In this document: positions 47,028 to 55,540 of the stretch, piece by piece
Layout: every line of letters starts with the position of its first letter
Numbering within the stretch: the stretch's first letter is position 1
From: JAURVT01 sp049059935
GTDB taxonomy: Bacteria; Actinomycetota; Actinomycetes; Propionibacteriales; Nocardioidaceae
Direction: 5' to 3'
Length of the DNA: 64,000 nt
NCBI RefSeq assembly: GCF_049059935.1
Contig: NZ_JBMGQR010000007.1
Location: 39,097-103,096, forward strand
Notes under the pieces: model-generated
Seen by the model: only the letters and a program-made list of their open reading frames with translations
Databases searched by the model: none
Told to the model about the DNA's origin: nothing
Position numbers and translations under genes: made by a program

Positions 47028-48236
47028 GTGACCACTGCAACCACACGCCCCGCGGCGTCGGCGACCCGCGCCGGACGCATCCTCGTCCTGGTCGCGATCG
47101 TGCTGCTCGCGTCCAACCTGCGCGCGGCGGTGGGCAGCCTCGGCGTGCTGCTGACGACGGTGCGCGACGACCTCGGCATGTCGACGACCGTCGGCGGTGT
47201 CCTGACGACGCTGCCCGTGCTGTGCTTCGCGTTCTTCGGGGCGGTGAGCGGGGACGTCGCCCGCCGCGTCGGCCTGCACCGCACGGTGGCGATCTCGATG
47301 GCGCTCGTCGTGGTGGGCCTGGTGGCCCGTGCGGCCGTCGACACCACCCCGCTGTTCCTGCTCTTCTCCGGCGTGGCCCTGGCCGGCGGTGCGGTGGGCA
47401 ACGTGCTGCTGCCCGCGCTGGCCAAGGAGCACTTCCCCGACCGGCTCGGGCTGGTCAGCTCGCTCTACGGCGCCACGATCCTGGGCGGCGCGGCCGTGTC
47501 GTCCTGGCTCAGCGTGCCGGTGGCCGACGCGTTCGGCAGCTGGCGCGCCGGTCTCGCCGCCTGGGCCGTGCTCGCCGCGGCGACGCTGCTGCCGTGGCTG
47601 GTGCTCAGCCTCCGCGACGTCAAGGCCGACCTCGCCGCCGCGCGCTACCCGCTGTCGCGCGTCGCGCGGTCGCCCCTGGCCTGGGTGATGGGCCTGTTCT
47701 TCGCCGCGCAGTCGGCCCAGGCCTACGCCCAGTTCGGCTGGTTCCCCGAGATCCTCGTCGACGCCGGACTCGGCTCGGGCGAGGCGGCGCTCGTCCAGGG
47801 GGTGATCTTCGGCGTCGGCATCCCGACCACGCTGCTGCTCCCGGCGATCATGCGCCGGGTCGGCGAGCGCCCGGTGCTGCCGGTCGTGTTCGGTGCCGTG
47901 ACCGTCGTCGGGTGGGCCGGCGTGCTGCTCGTCCCGACGGCGGCCCCGTGGCTGTGGGCGGCGCTGCTCGGCGTCGGCGGCGCGGCGTTCACCTGGGTGC
48001 TCGCGATGCTCGGCGTGAAGTCGCGGACGGCCGGCGGCACCGCGGGCCTGTCGAGCTTCGTCCAGGGACTGGGCTACCTGGTGGCCGCGGTCGGCCCGTT
48101 CGGCACCGGGTACCTGCACGACCTGACCGGGTCGTGGACCACGCCGATCGTCGTGCTGATGGTGATCGCCGTGGCCATCGTGGTGCTCGGCGTGGTGATC
48201 TGCCGTCGTCCCCCCTTCGAGGACGACCTGGTCTGA
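47028..48236 (+). CDS. CynX/NimT-type MFS transporter
   Basis: A 402-residue, about 12-helix transporter. LLASNLRAAVGSLGVLLTTV at the start and VSGDVARRVGLHRTVAIS between helices 2 and 3 are typical of the cyanate/2-nitroimidazole (CynX/NimT) branch. The substrate is not known. GTG at 47028 is preferred to the TTG at 47019, because the latter lies inside the -10-like box. It diverges from fdhA with 124 bases between and converges on the GNAT gene with 6 bases between. Confidence 0.85.
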   Translation: MTTATTRPAASATRAGRILVLVAIVLLASNLRAAVGSLGVLLTTVRDDLGMSTTVGGVLTTLPVLCFAFFGAVSGDVARRVGLHRTVAISMALVVVGLVARAAVDTTPLFLLFSGVALAGGAVGNVLLPALAKEHFPDRLGLVSSLYGATILGGAAVSSWLSVPVADAFGSWRAGLAAWAVLAAATLLPWLVLSLRDVKADLAAARYPLSRVARSPLAWVMGLFFAAQSAQAYAQFGWFPEILVDAGLGSGEAALVQGVIFGVGIPTTLLLPAIMRRVGERPVLPVVFGAVTVVGWAGVLLVPTAAPWLWAALLGVGGAAFTWVLAMLGVKSRTAGGTAGLSSFVQGLGYLVAAVGPFGTGYLHDLTGSWTTPIVVLMVIAVAIVVLGVVICRRPPFEDDLV

Positions 48237-48242
48237 CGGGCC

Positions 48243-48707
48243 TCAGCCCTCCCGCACCAGCAGCGGGTGGTCCGAGGTGAAACCCGCCCGCTCGTACAGC
48301 GACACCGACCGCTCCGACGGGTTCAGCACCACCCGCGCAAAGCCGCGCTCGTCGGCGTGGGCCAGGGCGGCGTCCAGCAGCCTGCGACCGGTGCCGACGT
48401 CCCGGTGCGCCGGGAGCACGAACACGTTGCCGACGTAGCCCCAACGACCGGCGTCGAGCCCGGGCTCGGGCATCCGCTCGTGGACGAACATGAGCAGCAT
48501 CCCGACACAGCGGTCGTCACGACTGGCCACCCAGGCACGCGAGCCACGTCCGAGCTGGTCGTCCAGCCACGCGGCGAACCGCAGGGGGAACCCCTCGTCG
48601 GCGTCCATCGGGATGCCGCGGCGCTCGTGGCGCCAGTGGCGGCGCAGCGTCGCCATCGCGGGCGCGTCGGCCCGCGTGGCCTCCCGGACGGTCACCTCGG
48701 CTGGCAT
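48243..48707 (-). CDS. GNAT-family N-acetyltransferase
   Basis: A 154-residue acetyl-CoA-dependent acetyltransferase. The core motif A is GNVFVLPAHRDVGTGRRLLD (about residues 91-110), giving the R/Q-x-x-G-x-G/A pyrophosphate loop, followed by VVLNPSERSVSLYERAGF. Substrate unknown. It begins 3 bases after the radical SAM stop on the same strand, so it is the second gene of that operon. Confidence 0.9.
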   Translation of the reverse strand: MPAEVTVREATRADAPAMATLRRHWRHERRGIPMDADEGFPLRFAAWLDDQLGRGSRAWVASRDDRCVGMLLMFVHERMPEPGLDAGRWGYVGNVFVLPAHRDVGTGRRLLDAALAHADERGFARVVLNPSERSVSLYERAGFTSDHPLLVREG

Positions 48708-48710
48708 GGG

Positions 48711-50672
48711 TCAGGAGGTACCGGCGATCGGCAGCAGCGTCCGGCCCGTGGGGCCGACCTGGATCTCGGTGTCCATCTGCGGGCACACGCCGCAGTCGAA
48801 GCACGGCGTCCAGCGGCAGTCCTCGACCTCGATCGCGCCGTCGGGCTCGAGCGCGTCCTGCCAGTCCTCCCAGAGCCAGTCGCGGTCCAGGCCGCTGTCG
48901 AGGTGGTCCCACGGGAGCACCTCGGCGTAGTCGCGCTCGCGGACGGTGTACCAGTCGAGGTCCACCGGCTCGCCCGCCAGCGCGACGTCGCAGGCGTCGG
49001 CCCAGCGGTCGTAGGAGAAGTGCTCGCTCCAGCCGTCCAGGCGCTGGCCGTTGCGCCAGGCGGTCTCGATGACGCGGCCGACGCGGCGGTCGCCGCGCGA
49101 CAGCAGTCCCTCGATCGCCCCCGGCTTGCCGTCGTGGTAGCGGAACCCGATGGAGCGGCCGTACTTCTTGTCCGCCCGCACCGAGTCGCGCAGCTGCTGC
49201 AGCCGGGCGTCGGTGGTCTCGTGGTCGAGCTGGCTGGCCCACTGGAACGGGGTGTGCGGCTTGGGCACGAACCCGCCGATCGACACGGTGCAGCGGATGT
49301 CCTTGCGGCCCGACACCTCGCGACCCGTCTCGATGACGCGCCGCGCGAGCTCGCCGATCTGCATGACGTCCTCGTCCGTCTCGGTGGGCAGGCCGCACAT
49401 GAAGTACAGCTTCACCTGGCGCCAGCCGTGCGAGTAGGCCGCGGCGACGGTCTGGATCAGGTCGTCCTCGGTGACCATCTTGTTGATCACCTTGCGCAGC
49501 CGCTCGCTGCCGCCCTCGGGCGCGAACGTCAGGCCCGAGCGGCGGCCGTTGCGGCTGAACTCGTTGGCGAGGGTGATGTTGAAGGCGTCGACGCGCGTGG
49601 ACGGCAGCGACAGCGAGGTGTTGGTGCCCTCGTAGCGGTCACCCAGGCCCTTGGCGACCTCGGCGATCTCGGAGTGGTCGGCGCTCGACAGCGAGAGCAG
49701 GCCGACCTCCTCGAAGCCGGTCTTCTCCAGCCCGTTCTTCACCATCTCGCCGATGCCGGTGATGCTGCGCTCGCGCACCGGTCGGGTGATCATGCCGGCC
49801 TGGCAGAACCGGCAACCGCGCGTGCAGCCGCGGAAGATCTCCACCGAGAACCGCTCGTGCACCGTCTCGGCCAGCGGCACGAGCGGCGTCTTGGGGTACG
49901 GCCACGCGTCGAGGTCCATCAGGGTGTGCTTGACGACGCGCCACGGCACGCCCGGTCGGTTCGGCACCACGCGCTGGATGCGTCCGTCGGGCAGGTAGGT
50001 CACGTCGTAGAACTTGGGGACGTAGACGCCGCCCGACTTCGCCAGGCGCAGCAGCACCTCGTCGCGTCCGCCCGGGCAGCCCTCGTCCTTCCACTCGCGC
50101 ACCACGTCGCTGATCGCCAGGACGATCTGCTCGCCGTCGCCGAGCACCGCGGCGTCGATGAAGTCCGAGACCGGCTCGGGGTTGAACGCGGCGTGCCCGC
50201 CCGCGACGACGATCGGGTCGTCGTCGGTGCGGTCCACGGCGTGCATCGGGATGCCTGCGAGGTCGAGCGCGGTGAGCAGGTTGGTGTAGCCGAGCTCGGT
50301 GGAGAAGGAGACGCCGAGCAGGTCGAACGCGCGGACGGGGCGGTGGCCGTCGACGGTGAACTGCGGGATGGCGTGCTCGCGCATCACCGCCTCCATGTCG
50401 GGGAAGACGGCGTAGGTGCGCTCGGCGAGCAGCCAGTCGCGCTCGTTGAGGATCTCGTAGAGGATCTGGACGCCCTGGTTGGGCAGGCCCACCTCGTACG
50501 CGTCGGGGTACATCAGGGCCCAGCGCACCTGCGCGGACCCCCACTGCTTGACCGTCGAGTTCAGCTCGCCGCCCACGTACTGGATCGGCTTGCCGACGCT
50601 CGGCAGCAGGGGCTCCAGCCTCGGGAACACCGAGGCGGGCTCGGGGGACGTCTCGATCGTGGCGATACCCAT
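48711..50672 (-). CDS. TIGR03960-family B12-binding-type radical SAM protein
   Basis: A 653-residue protein. The N-terminal region resembles a B12-binding domain (YPDAYEVGLPNQGVQILYE, GVSFSTELGYTNLLTALDL). The radical SAM cluster is CTRGCRFC (residues about 283-290) with the usual CxxxCxxC spacing, and LTFAPEGGSERLRKVINK further on is the family-specific segment. The C-terminus has a further Cys group CFDCGVC (about 620-626). It probably modifies RNA or protein with the DUF2344 partner, which lies about 3 kb downstream with other genes between. The ATG at 50672 is set by a leaderless -10 box TACCCT. Confidence 0.93.
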   Translation of the reverse strand: MGIATIETSPEPASVFPRLEPLLPSVGKPIQYVGGELNSTVKQWGSAQVRWALMYPDAYEVGLPNQGVQILYEILNERDWLLAERTYAVFPDMEAVMREHAIPQFTVDGHRPVRAFDLLGVSFSTELGYTNLLTALDLAGIPMHAVDRTDDDPIVVAGGHAAFNPEPVSDFIDAAVLGDGEQIVLAISDVVREWKDEGCPGGRDEVLLRLAKSGGVYVPKFYDVTYLPDGRIQRVVPNRPGVPWRVVKHTLMDLDAWPYPKTPLVPLAETVHERFSVEIFRGCTRGCRFCQAGMITRPVRERSITGIGEMVKNGLEKTGFEEVGLLSLSSADHSEIAEVAKGLGDRYEGTNTSLSLPSTRVDAFNITLANEFSRNGRRSGLTFAPEGGSERLRKVINKMVTEDDLIQTVAAAYSHGWRQVKLYFMCGLPTETDEDVMQIGELARRVIETGREVSGRKDIRCTVSIGGFVPKPHTPFQWASQLDHETTDARLQQLRDSVRADKKYGRSIGFRYHDGKPGAIEGLLSRGDRRVGRVIETAWRNGQRLDGWSEHFSYDRWADACDVALAGEPVDLDWYTVRERDYAEVLPWDHLDSGLDRDWLWEDWQDALEPDGAIEVEDCRWTPCFDCGVCPQMDTEIQVGPTGRTLLPIAGTS

Positions 50673-50679
50673 GCGCCCC

Positions 50680-50685
50680 AGGGTA
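50680..50685 (-). promoter_or_regulatory. -10 box of the radical SAM gene (leaderless)
   Basis: Minus-strand TACCCT, 7 bases before the ATG at 50672; no Shine-Dalgarno. Confidence 0.6.
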
Positions 50686-50734
50686 GGTCGTCCCCGCCCG
50701 CACCCCGCAACGCCGGTCGTCGCTCCCGCACCTG

Positions 50735-50785
50735 GCGGTGGGTACGGCCCCAGGATCGGGCCGAAAGTGGGGGCATACCCACCGC
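50735..50785. terminator. Nested cruciform downstream of rodA
   Basis: GCGGTGGGTA (50735-50744) and TACCCACCGC (50776-50785) are perfectly complementary, with an inner CGGCCC/GGGCCG stem (50745-50750 and 50758-50763). It lies after the rodA stop on the minus strand and before the radical SAM promoter. Confidence 0.7.
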
Positions 50786-50787
50786 TG

Positions 50788-50800
50788 GCCCGCAGCGGGC
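50788..50800 (-). terminator. Short hairpin directly after the rodA stop
   Basis: GCCCGC-A-GCGGGC is a perfect 6-bp palindrome with a single central base, abutting the rodA stop codon at 50801. Together with the cruciform it should end the elongasome transcript. Confidence 0.6.
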
Positions 50801-52021
50801 TCAGAAGCGGGAGCGCTGGACGCGCGACCGCACGACGGGTCCGCGACCGGCGGGACGGCCGGCCGCGTTGCGCCGGTGGACGCTGAGCAGCAGCCCGACG
50901 GCCATGAGCGTGGCGAACATCGACGTGCCGCCGTAGGAGACGAGCGGGAGCGGGACGCCGGTGACGGGCATGATGCCCAGGCACATGCCGATGTTCTGGA
51001 AGGCCTGGAAGCCGAACCAGCAGCAGACGCCGACGGCGGCGAGCTGACCGAACAGGTCGGTGGAGCGGCGCGCGATGAGCAGGGCGCGCCAGAGCACGAC
51101 GCCCATCAGGACGATGATCGCGCCGGCGCCGAGCAGGCCGAGCTCCTCGCCCGCGACGGTGAAGACGAAGTCGGTGTGCTGCTCGGGGACGAACCCGGCC
51201 TGGGTCTGCGACCCGTGGAACAGGCCCTGGCCGGTGACGCCGCCGTTGCCGATGGCGATGCGGGCCTGGATCGTGTTGTAGCCCGCGCCGCGGGGATCGA
51301 GCGAGGTGTCGGTGAACGCCTGGAACCGCAGCAGCTGGTACTCCTTCAGCACCCCGGTGGCGATGGCGATCGCGATGACGGTGACGCCTCCCCCGACCAG
51401 GGCGAGCAGCCAGCGGCGTCGGGTGCCCGCCATCGACAGGACGCCGACGACGATCGCCGTCATCACCATCAGCGTGCCGAGGTCGGGCTGGCCCAGGATG
51501 AGCAGCGCCGGGACGGCGGCGATGCCGAGCACGGGCAGCAGGTCGGAGTCCTTCATGCCCGCCCGCAGGCCGCCCTCGGTGCGCTCGGCGAGCACGAGCG
51601 CCATGCCGCAGACCACGCCGAGCTTGGCGAACTCCGCCGGCTGCAGCGACAGGCCGCCGAGCAGCAGCCACGAGTGCGAGCCGTTGATGGTGGCGCCGAC
51701 GCCAGGGATGAACACGCACAGCAGCCCGACGATCGAGCCGGTGTAGATGATCGGCGCCCACAGGCGCATCTGGCGGTGGTCGGTGCGGGCGACGAGCCAG
51801 CCGAGCACCGAGCCGATCGCGATGTTGACGGCGTGCCGGGCCAGGAACGCGGTGCCGTCGCCGCCGGTGAGGTCCTCGCGGGACTGGGTGGCCGACCACA
51901 CCAGCAGCGACCCGATGGCGAGCAGCGCCGCCACGGAGCCGAGCAGCCACCAGTCGGTGGTGCCGGCCCACGACCGCAGGCCGCGACGGGCGCGCGGCGG
52001 CGCCGTGACGACGGCGCTCAT
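50801..52021 (-). CDS. rodA: RodA/FtsW SEDS-family peptidoglycan polymerase
   Basis: A 406-residue membrane protein with ten-odd helices. SEDS marks include GATINGSHSWLLLGGLSLQPAEFAK (partly quoted: SHSWLLLGGLSLQPAEFAK), RIAIGNGGVTGQGLF and LPLVSYGGTSMFATLMAVG near the end. It polymerises lipid II glycan strands with the class B PBP encoded directly upstream. Its ATG overlaps the PBP stop (ATGA). The C-terminal tail is basic. Distinguishing RodA from FtsW rests on the mre context. Confidence 0.95.
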   Translation of the reverse strand: MSAVVTAPPRARRGLRSWAGTTDWWLLGSVAALLAIGSLLVWSATQSREDLTGGDGTAFLARHAVNIAIGSVLGWLVARTDHRQMRLWAPIIYTGSIVGLLCVFIPGVGATINGSHSWLLLGGLSLQPAEFAKLGVVCGMALVLAERTEGGLRAGMKDSDLLPVLGIAAVPALLILGQPDLGTLMVMTAIVVGVLSMAGTRRRWLLALVGGGVTVIAIAIATGVLKEYQLLRFQAFTDTSLDPRGAGYNTIQARIAIGNGGVTGQGLFHGSQTQAGFVPEQHTDFVFTVAGEELGLLGAGAIIVLMGVVLWRALLIARRSTDLFGQLAAVGVCCWFGFQAFQNIGMCLGIMPVTGVPLPLVSYGGTSMFATLMAVGLLLSVHRRNAAGRPAGRGPVVRSRVQRSRF

Positions 52022-54120
52022 CGCGCCGCTCCGGGGGCCTTGATGGAGCCGTCGGCGGCGAACGTCGGCAGGGCCGCGGGCGCCTTGGCGTCCGGCAGGA
52101 GCGCCTTGGACCTGTCGACCTTGCCGTCGGTGATGCCGTAGAGCTTCTCCCAGATCGCGCGGACGGAGTCGCCCGAGCTGCCCGAGCCGGTGCCGCCCTG
52201 CTCGATCATCATCACGACGACGTAGTTCTCGTCGTAGGTGGCCACCCAGCCGGTGGTCTGCTTGCCCTGCACCTCCGCGGTGCCGGTCTTGGCGCGGATC
52301 TGGACGTCGTCGAGCGGGAAGTCGCCGAACTTCCAGGCGATCGTGCCGCCCGGCTTGGCGGTGCCCTTGAGCGCGGTGTCGATGTACTTCAGCCGCTTCT
52401 TGCTGACCGGGACGCGGCCCTCGGCCTTGGGCTCGATCTCGCGGACCTTCGTGCCGTCCTGGCTGACGACGGCCTTGGCGGCGCGGGGCTCCCACAGCGT
52501 GCCGCCGTTGGCGAGCGCGCCGTAGGCGGTGGCCAGCTGGATGGGCGTGACCATGGTGTCGCCCTGGCCGATCGCGAAGTTCACGGCGTCGCCGGCCCGG
52601 TAGTACCAGCCCTCCGCGCAGAACTCCCTGGCGAACAGCCCGGCGAAGTCGCGCTTGGTCGACTTCTTGGCCTGCTTGCAGTAGTAGTCCTTGTTCTGCT
52701 CCCAGTACGACCGACGCCAGGTGCGGTCGGCGATCCGGCCCGACGCCTCACCGGGCAGGTCGATGCCCGTGGTGCTGCCGAAGCCGAACTTCTGGGCCAT
52801 CGTCACGAGCGGGTCGGCGGCGTCGACGTCGGTGGGGTCGGCGCCGTGCTTGCGGTACTCGCCGTAGGCCACCCGGTAGAAGAAGGTGTTGCACGAGACC
52901 TGCAGGGCCTTGTCGAACCCGATCGAGCCGTACGCGCCGGACTCGAAGTTCTTGAACGAGCGGTTGCCCACCTGGAAGCTGCTCGAGCAGTTCAGCCGCG
53001 TCGAGGTCTTGTAGCCGTTCTCCAGCGCCCCGGCGGTCATGAACGGCTTGAACGTCGAGCCGGGCGCCAGCTGCGCCTGGGTGGGACGCGACAGCAGCGG
53101 CTCCCCTGCCTTGGTGGAGTACAGCCGCTTGAGCTGGGCGGCCGAGATGCCGCCGGCCCAGACGCCGGGGTCGTACGTCGGGTAGCTGGCCGAGGCGATC
53201 AGCCGCCCGGTCTTCGGGTCCAGGACGATGGCCGCGCCCGAGGACGCCTCGTAGTCGCGGCCGGTGATCTTGTCGCGGGTGCCGCGAGCCTTGAGGATCG
53301 ACTTCTCGAGCTCGGACTCCACGACCGACTGCACCTTGGAGTCGATGCTGGTGACGACGGTGTCGCCGGGGGTGGGCGCGGTGGCCTCGCCCTCGCCGAT
53401 GACCCGTCCGCCGGAGTCCACCTGCTTGCCGGTGGTGCCGGGCACGCCGCGCAGGATCGAGTCGTAGGAGCGCTCGAGGCCCGAGCGGCCGACGAGCGAG
53501 GACGCGTTCAGCGTGGTGTCGCGGTCCTTCAGCGCCTGGTCGTACTCGTCCTCGGTGACGCCGCTGACGTAGCCAAGGACGTGCGCGGCGTTGACGCCGT
53601 CGGGCCCGGGGTACGAGCGGACGTTGCGTTCCTCGGCCGCGACGGCCGGGAAGTCTTCGGCCCGCTCCTGGATGGACAGCGCGACGTCGTCGGGGACGTC
53701 CTGCGCGACCGGCACGGGCTCGTACGGCGAGCCGTTCCAGCACACCGGCGGCTCGGGCGCACCGTCCTCGCCGCAGAGCTTCGTGCGCTGCAGCAGCCCG
53801 TCGTAGGAGGTGTCGAGCACCCCGGCCAGGCGGGTGAGCACGGTACGCTGGTCGGCCTCGGGCTGCTGGCTGAGGGCCGAGCGGTCGATCGTCACGACCC
53901 ACGACAGGCGGTTGGCCGCGAGCACGCGCCCCATGTCGTCGACGACGAGCCCGCGCTGCGGCTGGACGACGACGTCGCGCACCGCGTTGTCGGCGGCCTG
54001 CGCCTGGTAGGACTCGCCGCCGACCACCTGGAGGAACCACAGGCGTCCGAGCAGCGTGCAGAACAGCGCGAGCACCAGCACCTGGACGACGAGGAACCGC
54101 CCGCTGGTCAGCCGGCTCAC
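52018..54120 (-). CDS. mrdA: Class B penicillin-binding protein 2 (elongasome transpeptidase)
   Basis: A 700-residue membrane-anchored D,D-transpeptidase. One membrane segment (about 8-28: FLVVQVLVLALFCTLLGRLW), a dimerisation/pedestal region, then the transpeptidase domain with STFK in LAPGSTFKPF (catalytic Ser), SCN in LQVSCNTFFYR and KTGT in IRAKTGTAEV. All three catalytic motifs are intact. An insertion with three Cys lies around DYYCKQAKKSTKRDFAG and AREFCAEGW. It is coupled to mreD by GTGA upstream and to rodA by ATGA downstream, as in rod-shaped bacteria. Confidence 0.95.
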   Translation of the reverse strand: MSRLTSGRFLVVQVLVLALFCTLLGRLWFLQVVGGESYQAQAADNAVRDVVVQPQRGLVVDDMGRVLAANRLSWVVTIDRSALSQQPEADQRTVLTRLAGVLDTSYDGLLQRTKLCGEDGAPEPPVCWNGSPYEPVPVAQDVPDDVALSIQERAEDFPAVAAEERNVRSYPGPDGVNAAHVLGYVSGVTEDEYDQALKDRDTTLNASSLVGRSGLERSYDSILRGVPGTTGKQVDSGGRVIGEGEATAPTPGDTVVTSIDSKVQSVVESELEKSILKARGTRDKITGRDYEASSGAAIVLDPKTGRLIASASYPTYDPGVWAGGISAAQLKRLYSTKAGEPLLSRPTQAQLAPGSTFKPFMTAGALENGYKTSTRLNCSSSFQVGNRSFKNFESGAYGSIGFDKALQVSCNTFFYRVAYGEYRKHGADPTDVDAADPLVTMAQKFGFGSTTGIDLPGEASGRIADRTWRRSYWEQNKDYYCKQAKKSTKRDFAGLFAREFCAEGWYYRAGDAVNFAIGQGDTMVTPIQLATAYGALANGGTLWEPRAAKAVVSQDGTKVREIEPKAEGRVPVSKKRLKYIDTALKGTAKPGGTIAWKFGDFPLDDVQIRAKTGTAEVQGKQTTGWVATYDENYVVVMMIEQGGTGSGSSGDSVRAIWEKLYGITDGKVDRSKALLPDAKAPAALPTFAADGSIKAPGAAR

Positions 54121-54650
54121 CGTGCCCCCACCAGGGTGGGAAGGGCGCGACGACGCGGCTCGAACCGGTCGAGCAGGTGGGTGATCGGGCGCAGGAGCAC
54201 CAGGCCGACCGCGACGTCGTAGGCCACCGCAACCGGCACCACGAGCAGCACCGCGGCCACCGAGACCCCGGGGTCGCCGAGCACCAGGCCCGACAGCGCG
54301 AAGATCGAGGTGCCGACGAAGGCGCAGGCGCCGACGAGCACGGCGGACGCGGGGACGGATCGGCGTGCGTCCTGACGCACCGACCCGGCGAGCCAGCCGA
54401 CGACGACCAGCGCGAGCGCCCAACGTCCGAGGGTGTGGTCGGCGGGCGGGGCGGCGTCGAGCACGAGACCCGCGACGAGGCCGGTGGCGGCGCCGCTCTC
54501 GGGTCCGCGCACCAGGGCGACGGCGACGACGACGAGCAGCACGAGGTCGGGGACGACGCCGGCGAGCGACAGGTGCGGGAACAGCCCGACCTGGAGGGCG
54601 ACGGCGGCCACCACGAGCAGCGTGACGACGAGCAGGCGGGACACCCTCAC
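54117..54650 (-). CDS. mreD: Rod-shape determining protein MreD
   Basis: A 177-residue membrane protein with five or six hydrophobic segments and the family DLVLLVVVAVALVRGPESGA and GLVAGLVLDAAPPADHTLGR stretches. It helps couple the cytoskeleton to the wall synthases. GTG start at 54650, one base after the mreC stop; its own stop overlaps the PBP gene. Confidence 0.9.
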   Translation of the reverse strand: MRVSRLLVVTLLVVAAVALQVGLFPHLSLAGVVPDLVLLVVVAVALVRGPESGAATGLVAGLVLDAAPPADHTLGRWALALVVVGWLAGSVRQDARRSVPASAVLVGACAFVGTSIFALSGLVLGDPGVSVAAVLLVVPVAVAYDVAVGLVLLRPITHLLDRFEPRRRALPTLVGAR

Positions 54651-54651
54651 G

Positions 54652-55536
54652 TCAGTCCCCCTGCGCCTCGGTGGTGGTCGTGGCGGCGTTGCCGACCACG
54701 ACGCCGACGACGTCGAGGGAGGAGAAGTCGACGTACGGCGCCACGGTGATGCTGCGCGTCTGCTGCCGCGGCGAGGACTCGACCTTCTCGACCCGGCCGA
54801 CGGGCACGCCCGCGACGTAGGGCACGGCGTTCGGCGAGCCCCACGAGACGACGGAGTCGCCGACGGCCGGGGCCACCTGCGCGTCGACGGTGGTCAGCGT
54901 GAGACGACCAGCGCCGGCGAGCGAGCCGTCGCCGCGCAGGAAGCCGAGCTCGTTGTCCGAGCCCAGGCGTCCGCCGACGGTGGACCCCTTGTCGACGAGC
55001 AGCAGGACGGTGGCGTGCGTGGCGGTGGCCCGGAGCACGCGACCCACGAGCCCGTCGGCGTTGAGCACCGTCATGTCGCGGCGGACGCCGTCGGCGGTGC
55101 CCTTGTCGATGGTGGCGGTGCGCGAGAACGACTGCGCGCCGCCCATCCCGACGACGCGGGCCTGCACGGTCTGCAGCCCGCGGTCGGACGCGGACTTCGC
55201 GAGCCCGTCGTACTCGGCCAGGCGGTTGCGGTCGACGCCGGCGCGTCCGAGCTGGTCGCGCAGCTCGGCGTTCTCGGCCTCGAGCCGGGCGTTGCGGTCC
55301 TCGAGGGTGCCGCGGCCGGTGGCGAGGTCGCGCACCGCGCGGACGGGGGCCAGGACGCCGCTGGCGCCGCCCTCGGCCGGGCCGAGGACGCTGCCGGTGA
55401 CGCGGCGGACCGGGTCGGAGACGACGCCCGGGCCGAGGCCGGCGTCGAGGCTGAGGACGGCGAGGGCCGCGAGCAGCAGCAGGATCAGGACGCGCGGGGA
55501 CCGGCGGCCGTCGGGGTCGCGGGAGGGCACGGGCAT
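54652..55536 (-). CDS. mreC: Rod-shape determining protein MreC
   Basis: A 294-residue bitopic protein: membrane anchor at about residues 15-32, a coiled coil at about 70-100 (GTLEDRNARLEAENAELRDQ), then the beta-barrel domain with ARVVGMGGAQSFSRTATIDKG and the closing VGDSVVSWG, PVGRVEKVE. It scaffolds the elongasome in the cell envelope. It begins 4 bases after mreB. Confidence 0.94.
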   Translation of the reverse strand: MPVPSRDPDGRRSPRVLILLLLAALAVLSLDAGLGPGVVSDPVRRVTGSVLGPAEGGASGVLAPVRAVRDLATGRGTLEDRNARLEAENAELRDQLGRAGVDRNRLAEYDGLAKSASDRGLQTVQARVVGMGGAQSFSRTATIDKGTADGVRRDMTVLNADGLVGRVLRATATHATVLLLVDKGSTVGGRLGSDNELGFLRGDGSLAGAGRLTLTTVDAQVAPAVGDSVVSWGSPNAVPYVAGVPVGRVEKVESSPRQQTRSITVAPYVDFSSLDVVGVVVGNAATTTTEAQGD

Positions 55537-55540
55537 CGCG

